From assembly GCA_021792815.1 (NCBI GenBank), contig JAJYTX010000017.1, positions 1-16,583 of the forward strand: a DNA stretch of 16,583 nt, written 5' to 3'. The notes beneath the pieces are model-generated. The model had not been told where the DNA came from. It searched no databases and saw only the letters and a program-made list of their open reading frames with translations. Below, piece by piece: positions 1-5,470 of this stretch. This DNA is from Pseudomonadota bacterium (GTDB taxonomy: Bacteria; Pseudomonadota; Gammaproteobacteria; Steroidobacterales; Steroidobacteraceae). How positions within the stretch are numbered: position 1 is the stretch's first letter; each line of letters begins with the position of its first letter. The translations under genes and the position numbers were made by a program.

Positions 1-49
1 CCTTCTAGGACGGCTGCCGCGGCACGGAGGCCGTCGGCACAGGACCCGT

Positions 50-126
50 GGAAAGGTAGCTCAGCCGGTTAGAGCACGGCACTCATAATGCCGGGGTCGA
101 GGGTTCGAGTCCCTCCCTTTCCACCA
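50..126 (+). tRNA. tRNA-Met (anticodon CAT)
   Basis: A complete cloverleaf can be folded. The 7-bp acceptor stem pairs GGAAAGG with CCTTTCC, the anticodon stem pairs CGGCA with TGCCG around loop CTCATAA, and the T-arm is GAGGG-TTCGAGT-CCCTC. Discriminator A is followed by an encoded CCA (124-126). The overall pattern is close to the known elongator tRNA-Met of enterobacteria. A lysidine-modified tRNA-Ile2 also has a CAT anticodon and cannot be fully excluded. Phage-like genes start just downstream, so the 3' half of this gene is a likely integration site. Confidence 0.95.
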
Positions 127-204
127 GTATTTTCAGTGAGTTACACCGGTGCCCTGCGCCAATTCAGGCGCGATCGGCCGGTTCCAAGTCCACAGCAAGT
201 CCAC
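100..204 (+). other. Probable attachment site (attL) with arm-type repeats
   Basis: The 3' part of the tRNA is followed by phage-like genes with no integrase gene between. About 60 bases past the CCA end there are two exact copies of AAGTCCAC, at 186-193 and 197-204. They are 11 bp apart, about one helical turn. Short direct repeats next to a tRNA-derived core are typical of arm-type binding sites of tyrosine recombinases. No second copy of the tRNA 3' end is visible in the window, so the other attachment site would lie outside. The stretch 127-299 holds no convincing gene. Confidence 0.45.
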
Positions 205-299
205 GCGGACCGATTTCGCGGTTTGAGACCCTCTCCAGCGCGCAAGCGCCCGTCCTTCCCTTCGCAACACTGAAGGCATACCGCCGATCCGGCGGGGCA

Positions 300-464
300 G
301 TGGTCACCATCGAGCGCGACGGGCGCCCAAAGCATCGCTTCCGGATCTCCCTGTGCCGCTACCGCGCGCTGCGTGAGTGGACGTGGCGCCGGCCATCCCT
401 GCGCACCTCGGGCGCATGGCTGCGCAGCAGCATGACGGTTTACCTGTGGAAGGCGCCCAGGTGA
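300..464 (+). CDS. Small basic protein (hypothetical)
   Basis: A 54-codon frame starting at GTG and rich in Arg and Trp. I do not recognise it. The frame is open further upstream, even through the tRNA, so the start is uncertain; a CTG at 270 is another option. Support comes mainly from position: its stop codon lies inside the ribosome-binding sequence AGGTGAG of the next small gene, an arrangement seen in translationally coupled phage genes. It could be a chance open frame in high-GC DNA or the remnant of a longer gene. Confidence 0.35.
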   Translation: MVTIERDGRPKHRFRISLCRYRALREWTWRRPSLRTSGAWLRSSMTVYLWKAPR

Positions 465-471
465 GCGCCAC

Positions 472-606
472 ATGCCTCGCATACGCGCGCGCGCGAAGGC
501 GGGGGCAGCGGAGCCTGCGCCTTCCTGGTCGCCCCTACGGTATTCCGGGCAGATCAGCGCGGTTCAGGGTGTGCAACGGTTCAAGGGGCATTCGGCGCTC
601 AACTGA
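472..606 (+). CDS. 44-aa small protein (hypothetical)
   Basis: A short frame with ATG 472 preceded by AGGTGAG at a six-base spacing, a very good ribosome-binding site. The product is basic at the N-terminus (RIRARAKA) and has no recognised domain or membrane segment. It lies between the preceding small ORF and the four-cysteine protein gene with short gaps (7 and 26 bases), in the same direction, so one transcript is likely. It is below usual gene-calling length limits and could be missed by automatic annotation. Function unknown. Confidence 0.5.
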   Translation: MPRIRARAKAGAAEPAPSWSPLRYSGQISAVQGVQRFKGHSALN

Positions 607-632
607 GCCCACGGTGCCAGAGGGTGCAGCGC

Positions 633-1079
633 ATGGCTGAGACCCACCGGCCCAGCGAACACCAGGCCGCGCGGGCGATCCACCAGGCGCTTGAGATCCT
701 CGCTCGTGCGTCGGCTGACTGGCGCGGCACCGGCGCACTCGACACCGGACCGCTGCATTGGCCCATCGCCGCCACTCTCGCGCGTCAGCGGCTCGCTCAT
801 GCGCTCGAGGTGCTCGAGCAGCGCCGCGTCGTGCAGCTGCGCACGCCGTTGACCGATTGGCTTTGCGGGACGTGCGGCGGTACGGGCTTCGAGGCCGACG
901 AGCCATGCGAGGCCTGCGGCGCACCCGGCAACGATACGGGCATGGACACGGCCGATGCGCGCGCCGGCATGGCCTGGTGGAACTCACTCACACCCACCCG
1001 GCGCCGTGAGTGGCTCGAGGCAGCGCATTCGGGAAGGCCCGCCGATGCGTGGAACGCCTTCAAGGCCCAGGGAGCATGA
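633..1079 (+). CDS. Four-cysteine zinc-binding-type phage protein
   Basis: A 148-residue protein. ATG 633 is preferred over GTG 624 because AGAGGG lies at a suitable distance before it. The N-terminal 75 residues are predicted mostly helical. Two CXXC pairs follow (C78/C81 and C92/C95) with Gly-rich spacing, like half of a DnaJ-type zinc finger, and so a likely single zinc site. The C-terminal part has a Trp- and Arg-rich segment (AWWNSLTPTRRREWL). Similar small zinc proteins are common in accessory operons of prophages. The stop codon overlaps the next start as ATGA. I do not recognise a specific function. Confidence 0.75.
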   Translation: MAETHRPSEHQAARAIHQALEILARASADWRGTGALDTGPLHWPIAATLARQRLAHALEVLEQRRVVQLRTPLTDWLCGTCGGTGFEADEPCEACGAPGNDTGMDTADARAGMAWWNSLTPTRRREWLEAAHSGRPADAWNAFKAQGA

Positions 1080-1456
1080 CGATGGTGGAGCTCGCCGTCG
1101 ACATCGTGGCGTTCTGCATCGTGGCAGCCGCTGTAATCGCCGCAGTGGCGATCCTGGGCGCGATCTGCTCGCCATTCGGCGAGTGGCTCGACGCGGTGCC
1201 TGGGCGCCGTAGGCGCTTCCGGTGGGCGTTCTGGTCGCTGCTCACACTCGGGATCGGCGCGCTCTGGTGGGCGAGCTCGCGGGCGAGCTTCGTTGTGGCC
1301 GTTGCGCTCGCGGGCATCGTTGGGATCGCCGCCGGCATCCTGCGAATCAAGGACCGCTGGCCGGCCGTCGGTGTTGCCCTCGTGTGGGTCGCCTGGTGGG
1401 GCGTGCTGCTCGGCCTGATCGCCGCTGTGCTGGTCGGGGAGGGTCACCTACGGTGA
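1076..1456 (+). CDS. Small membrane protein with four predicted helices
   Basis: A 126-residue inner-membrane protein. Hydrophobic segments are visible at about residues 5-30, 49-66, 70-90 and 97-120, with a strongly positive loop GRRRRFR at about 43-49. The start overlaps the preceding stop (ATGA) and GGGAG sits just upstream, so translation is coupled. A second ATG two codons on is possible. The end overlaps the next gene as GTGA. No family is recognised. Small membrane proteins in prophage accessory operons include holins, superinfection-exclusion and anti-phage proteins, but nothing here favours one of these. Confidence 0.7.
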   Translation: MTMVELAVDIVAFCIVAAAVIAAVAILGAICSPFGEWLDAVPGRRRRFRWAFWSLLTLGIGALWWASSRASFVVAVALAGIVGIAAGILRIKDRWPAVGVALVWVAWWGVLLGLIAAVLVGEGHLR

Positions 1457-1596
1457 GCCCACTGCGCTACTTCCTGCGCGCTCTGGCCTTCTCAGCGCTG
1501 CGTGGGCGGCGCATCCGAGTGCGCTATGCCTGGGTGCTCGCGGGCCGCGCGATCGGTGGCTGCGTGGCCGCGCTCATCCTGCGCGCCAATCGCTGA
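1453..1596 (+). CDS. 47-aa small membrane-associated protein
   Basis: Begins at GTG 1453, overlapping the stop of the preceding membrane protein as GTGA, and ends directly before the terminator hairpin. The product has a basic N-terminal half with several Arg residues and one hydrophobic stretch at about residues 28-44 (VLAGRAIGGCVAALIL), so it may be a single-pass membrane peptide. The coupling to the preceding gene suggests that the two products act together. No family is recognised, and the length is below common gene-caller limits. Confidence 0.55.
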   Translation: MSPLRYFLRALAFSALRGRRIRVRYAWVLAGRAIGGCVAALILRANR

Positions 1597-1632
1597 GCCC
1601 CGAAACGAAAACCCCGGCGCGAGGCCGGGGCT
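1596..1632. terminator. Hairpin terminator between convergent operons
   Basis: CCCCGGC (1612-1618) pairs with GCCGGGG (1624-1630) around a five-base loop. Read leftward, the hairpin is followed by TTTTCGTTT, a good intrinsic terminator for the operon ending at 1657. Read rightward, it is followed by CTTCGTGT, which is weaker. A second, mutually exclusive pairing joins AGCCCCG (1596-1602) to CGGGGCT (1626-1632). Confidence 0.75.
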
Positions 1633-1656
1633 TCGTGTGACTGCTGAGGCGAGCGG

Positions 1657-1956
1657 CTACCCTTGGCACGCCCTCGAGACCACGTCCGACAGCACCGCGT
1701 AGAACGCCGCCAGCGCCTCGGGACCGACCGCCTGCGCCTTCGCGGCGTACTCGGCCACGATGTTGCGGAACGGGCGACCCTGGCGCACCCAGTTCTCGAG
1801 CTGGCAGTACTCGGCCGGGTTGATGTCGTGCTCGTCCATCTCCGTGCCCTCGAGTTCCTCGAGCATCTGCCGGGCGATGCGCTCGCCGGCGGGGTCGAGG
1901 GCGTGCACGCCGGGCCACCTGGTCGCCGGATGCTGCTGCACAACCCCGGCGCTCAT
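1657..1956 (-). CDS. 99-aa hypothetical phage protein
   Basis: Last gene of the leftward four-gene operon. ATG 1956 overlaps the stop of the preceding gene as ATGA. The product is acidic and mainly helical, with an N-terminal region that may contact a partner (QHPATRWPGVH) and a central segment EYCQLENWVRQGRP. No domain, signal peptide or membrane segment is recognised. The terminator lies about 25 bases past the stop. The coding frame is supported by its neighbours and by the GC-rich third positions; the function is unknown. Confidence 0.7.
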   Translation of the reverse strand: MSAGVVQQHPATRWPGVHALDPAGERIARQMLEELEGTEMDEHDINPAEYCQLENWVRQGRPFRNIVAEYAAKAQAVGPEALAAFYAVLSDVVSRACQG

Positions 1957-2684
1957 GCCTGACCCTCCTTCGCCTGCGCCGTGTACGCCGCATCGTCGGC
2001 GACGCTGACCGCGTGCTCGATCATGTCGGCCATGCTCCCGAGCAGGAACAGCAGCTCGGGCACATCATGCGCGGATTGGAGGGCACCAGTCCCTGCCTGC
2101 TCATCACGCTCATCGGCCACCAGGACGGCAACCTTCTCGCAGGTGACGGCCATTTGATGCGCCAAGCGGGCGGCCACTTCGGACAAGCCGGCCAGCTGCT
2201 TCAGGTCAGCCGCGGGCAGACTCACCCGGGCACGTTGGTACAGATCGGTCAGCGCCGACCCGAGGGTCAGCGGGGGATTGATATAGATCGCCTCGGTGGG
2301 CGCGGAATTGACGGGAGTGTCCATGGTCAGGCCTCGTTCGTTCGTTGCGGTGAGCCGCTCGGCGCCCACGAGCTGCTCGAGGTTCCGCAGGACGCACTCT
2401 GCGTCGTCCTCGTCCGGCTGCAGCAGCGAGACCGGCCCCTCCAGGTCCGTCAGGCAGGTCTGCACTTTCTGGCGCACCTCCGCGAGGTAATTCCGATTGT
2501 CGATGGGGCCGGTATCGTCCTCGGGAAGCTCATCGCGCAGCGTCTCGAGGTCGCTCTGCAGCTGCTCGGCCTGCTCGCGCAGACGAGCAATTCGCGCAAG
2601 CAGCGCGCGGGCGGTCTCGACGGTGATCTGCTGGCTCGGGGCGCGGTGTGTGGTTCGCGATCGCGTGGATTTGGTCTTGCTCAT
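1953..2684 (-). CDS. 243-aa coiled-coil protein, possible fusion of two genes
   Basis: ATG 2684 is chosen because CGGAG lies a few bases upstream; an upstream in-frame start exists but lacks such a site. Residues about 20-55 form a likely coiled coil (ARIARLREQAEQLQSDLE). At residue 121 an internal ATG (2324) is preceded by GAGG at seven bases and by an out-of-frame TGA two bases before it, exactly as at a gene junction. A tetranucleotide repeat (2334-2346) lies just upstream. Loss of one unit would end the first half at that TGA and leave the second half (123 aa) as its own gene. The second half begins MDTPVNSAP and is helical. No function is recognised for either half. Confidence 0.75.
   Translation of the reverse strand: MSKTKSTRSRTTHRAPSQQITVETARALLARIARLREQAEQLQSDLETLRDELPEDDTGPIDNRNYLAEVRQKVQTCLTDLEGPVSLLQPDEDDAECVLRNLEQLVGAERLTATNERGLTMDTPVNSAPTEAIYINPPLTLGSALTDLYQRARVSLPAADLKQLAGLSEVAARLAHQMAVTCEKVAVLVADERDEQAGTGALQSAHDVPELLFLLGSMADMIEHAVSVADDAAYTAQAKEGQA
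2324..2346 (-). repeat. Tetranucleotide repeat, TGA and internal ribosome site
   Basis: On the plus strand this is (TCGT)3 plus T at 2334-2346. On the coding strand it reads as ACGA units, followed by GAGG, an out-of-frame TGA and ATG 2324. Removing one four-base unit shifts the upstream frame onto the TGA. This resembles simple-sequence slippage sites, though three units is short. Confidence 0.5.
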
Positions 2685-2777
2685 GGGAACTCCGATTTGT
2701 GGTGCGTTAGAAGCGCCCGGCACCGGAGCGGCTGTGAGGCGCCGCGGGCACCAAGGCTGATGCGAGCCGAGAGCGGC

Positions 2778-2978
2778 TCAGGTCTGTCGGATGGATGCGG
2801 CAGAAGCGCTGGAGACGACCAGGGCATTGCGCCCCGGATCGTGTCGCAGCGTGAGGCCCGACGATGCGAGCGCGCTCGCAAGCTGCAGCACTCGCACGCG
2901 GGGGTCGACGAGAATCACGACCGGCGCTCCCGGCCGAGATGCAGCGGCGAGCTGCCGTGCAACGCGGCAGCGGCTCAC
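2778..2978 (-). CDS. 66-aa hypothetical protein
   Basis: GTG 2978 overlaps the stop of the upstream gene as GTGA, and GGAG lies eight bases upstream. The product has a strand-helix-strand pattern: a hydrophobic strand (PVVILVD), an amphipathic helix (RVLQLASALASSG), then a second strand (NALVVSS). This suggests a small alpha/beta fold. No family is recognised. It is second in the four-gene leftward operon, and a 93-base spacer with a short hairpin separates it from the next gene. Confidence 0.65.
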   Translation of the reverse strand: MSRCRVARQLAAASRPGAPVVILVDPRVRVLQLASALASSGLTLRHDPGRNALVVSSASAASIRQT

Positions 2979-3376
2979 TGTGAGATCTCCGCCAGGTTCT
3001 CGCTCCGCACCGCGGCGACCTCGGCGAGATACGTGAGGAGCAGCTCGCGCACCGTCCGGCCGATCTCTGCATCAGACACGTCGGCGTCGACCGCGAGCTT
3101 GAGAAGGCCATCGTAGCCATCGGACTCGGGGAGGGCCTCGACGAGCGCGGCCCGGTAGGTCGCCTGACGTGAGAGGCGCTCGGCGATGCGCAGCTGGCGA
3201 GAGCGCGGTAAATCCTCGAACGCCGGCGCCTCGAGCGCTTCCGGGTATTCGGGCGGATCAAGAGGGCGATCGCGCAGCGTAAGCACGGCGTGCGTGCGCA
3301 CCAGATTGGCGGCAAAGTCGAAAAGGGAAACCCCGGCAGTGTCCCGGCCGAGAGCGGGTATAGTTGCGGCAGCCAT
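2975..3376 (-). CDS. 133-aa helical hypothetical protein, first gene of leftward operon
   Basis: ATG 3376 has GAGG eight bases upstream. The product is acidic and predicted mostly helical, with DLPRSRQLRIAERLSRQ and a C-terminal helix (GRTVRELLLTYLAEVAA). There is no signal peptide or membrane segment and I do not recognise the family. It is the first gene after the leftward promoter of the divergent control region. It is therefore directly exposed to control by the RHH protein encoded on the other side, if that protein binds there. The following gene overlaps it. Confidence 0.7.
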   Translation of the reverse strand: MAAATIPALGRDTAGVSLFDFAANLVRTHAVLTLRDRPLDPPEYPEALEAPAFEDLPRSRQLRIAERLSRQATYRAALVEALPESDGYDGLLKLAVDADVSDAEIGRTVRELLLTYLAEVAAVRSENLAEISQ

Positions 3377-3443
3377 TGTCGAACCTCACGTGTTCGGTGG
3401 TGGTCAGGCCCTCGGCGGTGTTACCAGCACTGTCGGGGGCCGC

Positions 3444-3471
3444 TTGCTCTCTACACACCCCAAATGATACT
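3444..3471 (+). promoter_or_regulatory. Rightward promoter of the RHH regulator gene
   Basis: TTGCTC (3444-3449) and GATACT (3466-3471) are separated by 16 bases, about 30 bases before the RHH start. A very similar pair, TTGCTT and GATACT with the same CT after it, stands before the lipoprotein gene. Both differ from the sigma-70 consensus at several bases, so strength is uncertain. Confidence 0.4.
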
Positions 3472-3498
3472 CTACTAGCAGATGATTGCAAGGGGTGT
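3455..3498. promoter_or_regulatory. Candidate operator, inverted repeat flanking both promoters
   Basis: ACACCCC (3455-3461) and GGGGTGT (3492-3498) form a perfect 7-bp inverted repeat with a 30-base centre. The centre contains the whole leftward promoter and the -10 of the rightward one. Its placement next to an RHH regulator gene makes it a candidate binding site for that protein. Confidence 0.4.
3464..3491 (-). promoter_or_regulatory. Leftward promoter of the four-gene operon
   Basis: On the minus strand, TTGCAA (3491-3486) and TATCAT (3469-3464, five of six consensus bases) are separated by 16 bases. It lies about 90 bases before ATG 3376. It overlaps the rightward promoter, so the two probably compete or share an operator. 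Confidence 0.55.
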
Positions 3499-3503
3499 TC
3501 TGA

Positions 3504-3719
3504 ATGGCGAGCAAGAAAAAGACGAAGCCGAAGGGCAATCCCAAGGGTCACCAGGTGCAGGTGATGGGCTACTACCCGCGCGAGCTCGCGGCGCAGCTGA
3601 CCACGCTCAGTGAGTCGACCCGCATCCCGAAAGCGGCACTGCTGCGCGAGGCGCTCGAGGATCTGCTGGTCAAACACACGTGCGCCGCCAAGTCGGGTGT
3701 GCACTCCAAGGGAGGTTGA
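3504..3719 (+). CDS. Ribbon-helix-helix (CopG/Arc-type) regulator
   Basis: A 71-residue basic protein. Residues 1-15 form a Lys-rich tail; residues 16-21 (HQVQVM) form the likely DNA-contacting strand. Two helices follow, at about 25-37 (RELAAQLTTLSES) and 41-56 (IPKAALLREALEDLLV), the classical RHH arrangement in which dimers insert a two-stranded ribbon into the DNA major groove. AAGGGGTG precedes ATG 3504 at a good spacing. The gene is divergent from the four-gene leftward operon, so it probably represses its own and the opposing promoter. The C-terminal tail (CAAKSGVHSKGG) lies outside the fold. Confidence 0.8.
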   Translation: MASKKKTKPKGNPKGHQVQVMGYYPRELAAQLTTLSESTRIPKAALLREALEDLLVKHTCAAKSGVHSKGG

Positions 3720-3721
3720 CC

Positions 3722-4036
3722 ATGGGCGACGTGATCTATTTCCCGCCGCGCGGTCCATCCGAGAACCCTGAATTGAGGAAATTCTGGGACCAGATCAACG
3801 CGAAAGTAGATCGGGAGGCTCAGCGCCGGGTACGGGTATACGCCACGGAACCCATTACGGCCGACTTGGTGCGCATCCTGGCGCTCTACCCTATGTTCCG
3901 GCTCACCCATGCGAAGAAGGCGCGCCGTTGCTTCTTCTGCCGCGCGCGCATCGAGCCCGGCGCGCTGCACTTCGTGCAAGACGGCAGCTACATCTGCCAA
4001 TCCGGGACGTGCATGGATCGGCCGATGGCGGAGTAA
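3722..4036 (+). CDS. 104-aa four-cysteine zinc-binding-type protein
   Basis: ATG 3722 follows the RHH stop by two bases, with GGGAGG at optimal spacing across the junction, so the two genes are co-transcribed and probably coupled. Cysteines at 70, 73, 92 and 97 (CFFC, then CQSGTC) form a likely treble-clef or zinc-ribbon site in the C-terminal third. The N-terminal part has a Pro-rich segment and a helix (ELRKFWDQINAKVDREAQRR). The family is not recognised. A role with the RHH regulator is suggested only by the shared transcript. Confidence 0.7.
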   Translation: MGDVIYFPPRGPSENPELRKFWDQINAKVDREAQRRVRVYATEPITADLVRILALYPMFRLTHAKKARRCFFCRARIEPGALHFVQDGSYICQSGTCMDRPMAE

Positions 4037-4093
4037 ACCCCTCCGGCCGAAGTCCTTCCCCTCGCGGCCGAGCGCAGCCGCCGCACCCGAAAT

Positions 4094-4120
4094 TTGCTTG
4101 CCTCGACTCCCGGGGATACT
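4094..4120 (+). promoter_or_regulatory. Promoter candidate for the lipoprotein gene
   Basis: TTGCTT (4094-4099) and GATACT (4115-4120) are separated by 15 bases, about 45 bases before ATG 4165. The elements are nearly identical to those before the RHH gene (TTGCTC and GATACT). This suggests that the lipoprotein can be expressed on its own from the integrated element. Confidence 0.4.
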
Positions 4121-4164
4121 CTGGCCGCACGGCACAAAGAAGGCCGAACTCGGGAGGGTTTGCC

Positions 4165-4908
4165 ATGCGCTCTCTGCCGTTCATCATCTCAGCTGCGCTG
4201 CTTACGGGGTGCGCGGCGCTTGCTCCGTCACCTCCCAAACCGAGCATCTGGCAAATCGAGAGCGAGTGCGCCAGCGCGCAGCCGCTCGCTACCGTGGAAA
4301 GCTGCACGCGCGCGGGCCTCAACGAGAATTACGGGTACGCGTGGCAGTCAAGCCCCGAAGCTGCCCAGTTTCTGGATTTCATCGGCGCAATTGCAGCGCG
4401 CGTGGACGCTGGCACGCTGGCTGAGCCGGACGGGGAACTCGCGATCTCTACCTATGCGGCGCAGATGAATGCAGCCATTCATTCCGAGCAGGTAGCTGCA
4501 CAACAGGAACAGCAGCGGCAGTTTCAACGGGAATTGGCCGCGATGGCGCAGGACTCGCCGGGCTCCCAAGGCGTGGCGGCCATGGGGCGCGCGCTGGAGG
4601 GCCAGTCCCCACCCGACACCTCGGTCGCTCCCAGCTCAGGGCCAGAGGTGTACATGACGCAGGATCTGGGCGTGCACGGGCTCTTTCACCTGTGTCGCTA
4701 CAGCGACGGTCGCGTGTACTCGTTCAACGCCACACAGCTCTGTCCACTCAATTTCTCAACGCCTTCGCTCCCGTCTGGCGTAGTGGGCATGAAGATCGGT
4801 GAGTACCAGGATGGCATGACGAAGGTGTGTCTCTACGACGTGCTGGGCAACCGCGAGGCAATCCGCATTTCGGCCGCCGCCTTGTGCCCGCTCAGTCATA
4901 CCTTCTAG
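4165..4908 (+). CDS. Outer-membrane-type lipoprotein with duplicated C-terminal Cys motif
   Basis: A 247-residue precursor with a type II signal peptide: basic start, hydrophobic core, and lipobox LLTGC with Cys16 as the lipidated residue. Ala at +2 predicts sorting to the outer membrane. The middle (about 95-130) is Gln-rich and helical. The C-terminus has two similar units, each of the form C-x-Y, an Asp/Gly-containing turn, then LCPL: Cys177/Cys193 and Cys222/Cys241. They probably form two disulfides. GGGAGGG precedes the start. The gene has its own promoter and faces the long leftward operon tail to tail, as in a cargo (moron) gene. Similar Cys-Pro repeats occur in uncharacterised lipoproteins of gammaproteobacteria. 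The function is unknown; surface change of the host is an inference. Confidence 0.85.
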   Translation: MRSLPFIISAALLTGCAALAPSPPKPSIWQIESECASAQPLATVESCTRAGLNENYGYAWQSSPEAAQFLDFIGAIAARVDAGTLAEPDGELAISTYAAQMNAAIHSEQVAAQQEQQRQFQRELAAMAQDSPGSQGVAAMGRALEGQSPPDTSVAPSSGPEVYMTQDLGVHGLFHLCRYSDGRVYSFNATQLCPLNFSTPSLPSGVVGMKIGEYQDGMTKVCLYDVLGNREAIRISAAALCPLSHTF

Positions 4909-4930
4909 GGCTCGGCGCGCATCTCGACGA

Positions 4931-5455
4931 TCACTGCTCGGCCGTCCAGACCGGCAGCCTGAGCCCGAGTCCCTGCAGGCGCCCGCGGAAGTAACTCAGC
5001 ACCATCCGGCGTTCGTCATAGACCGATTGCCGGCGCCGCATCCGGAGGAGCTGTGCGATCTCCGTCACAGTCGCGCCTGAGCGGTACCAGGCGACCACGA
5101 AGCGCTGTTCGGGAGGGTCGGCAGTGCGCACCGCCTCGTCCACCAGGTCGGCTTCACGGTCGCTGAGCGCCGGCGCGCGGACGGCAGCCGGTGAGCCCGT
5201 CATGCAAACGCGGGCGAGCTGCGGCAGGAGCGCGCCGCTGCCCGGGGTCGATGCCCACCGCTGGAAGGTTCGGTCAGTGCTGCGCAAACGGGGGTCGATC
5301 GCGCCCGGTCGCTCGAGGGTGTGCAACTGCTCCGGCGTCAGCCGCGATATGTCGACCGAGGCAACGCGCGAATCCGGCCGGTCCACCGAAGTGGCACGCC
5401 TGGCAGTGGGCCGCGGAGGGCCCGCCATGACGAATGGCCGTGGCTTGCGTGGCAC
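4931..5455 (-). CDS. Q-like antiterminator or other HTH phage regulator
   Basis: A 174-residue protein starting at GTG 5455, 15 bases after the giant-protein gene. An ATG ten codons on (5428) is an alternative; neither has a strong ribosome site. The N-terminal 60 residues are basic and probably disordered. The C-terminal part has an acidic helix (DREADLVDEAVR), then a helix-turn-helix like sigma-70 region 4 (about 122-150, TVTEIAQLLRMRRRQSVYDE). This pattern resembles late antiterminators of the Q type and small-terminase-like HTH proteins. As the last gene of the operon it sits where a late-gene regulator is often found, but no late genes follow in this window. Confidence 0.6.
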   Translation of the reverse strand: MPRKPRPFVMAGPPRPTARRATSVDRPDSRVASVDISRLTPEQLHTLERPGAIDPRLRSTDRTFQRWASTPGSGALLPQLARVCMTGSPAAVRAPALSDREADLVDEAVRTADPPEQRFVVAWYRSGATVTEIAQLLRMRRRQSVYDERRMVLSYFRGRLQGLGLRLPVWTAEQ

Positions 5456-5470
5456 TGAGGGCGCCCAGGA

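Noticed and set aside
797..1447. Leftward open frame of 216 codons
   Set aside because: Opposes two coupled rightward genes; the translation is His/Arg/Glu-rich without features.
2764..2779. Hairpin GAGCCG-AGAG-CGGCTC
   Set aside because: Six-base stem without a T-run, inside an operon; not a convincing terminator.
2013..3116. Long rightward open frame of 367 codons
   Set aside because: It lies opposite the well-supported leftward operon, has no ribosome site and its composition reflects the complementary strand of those genes.
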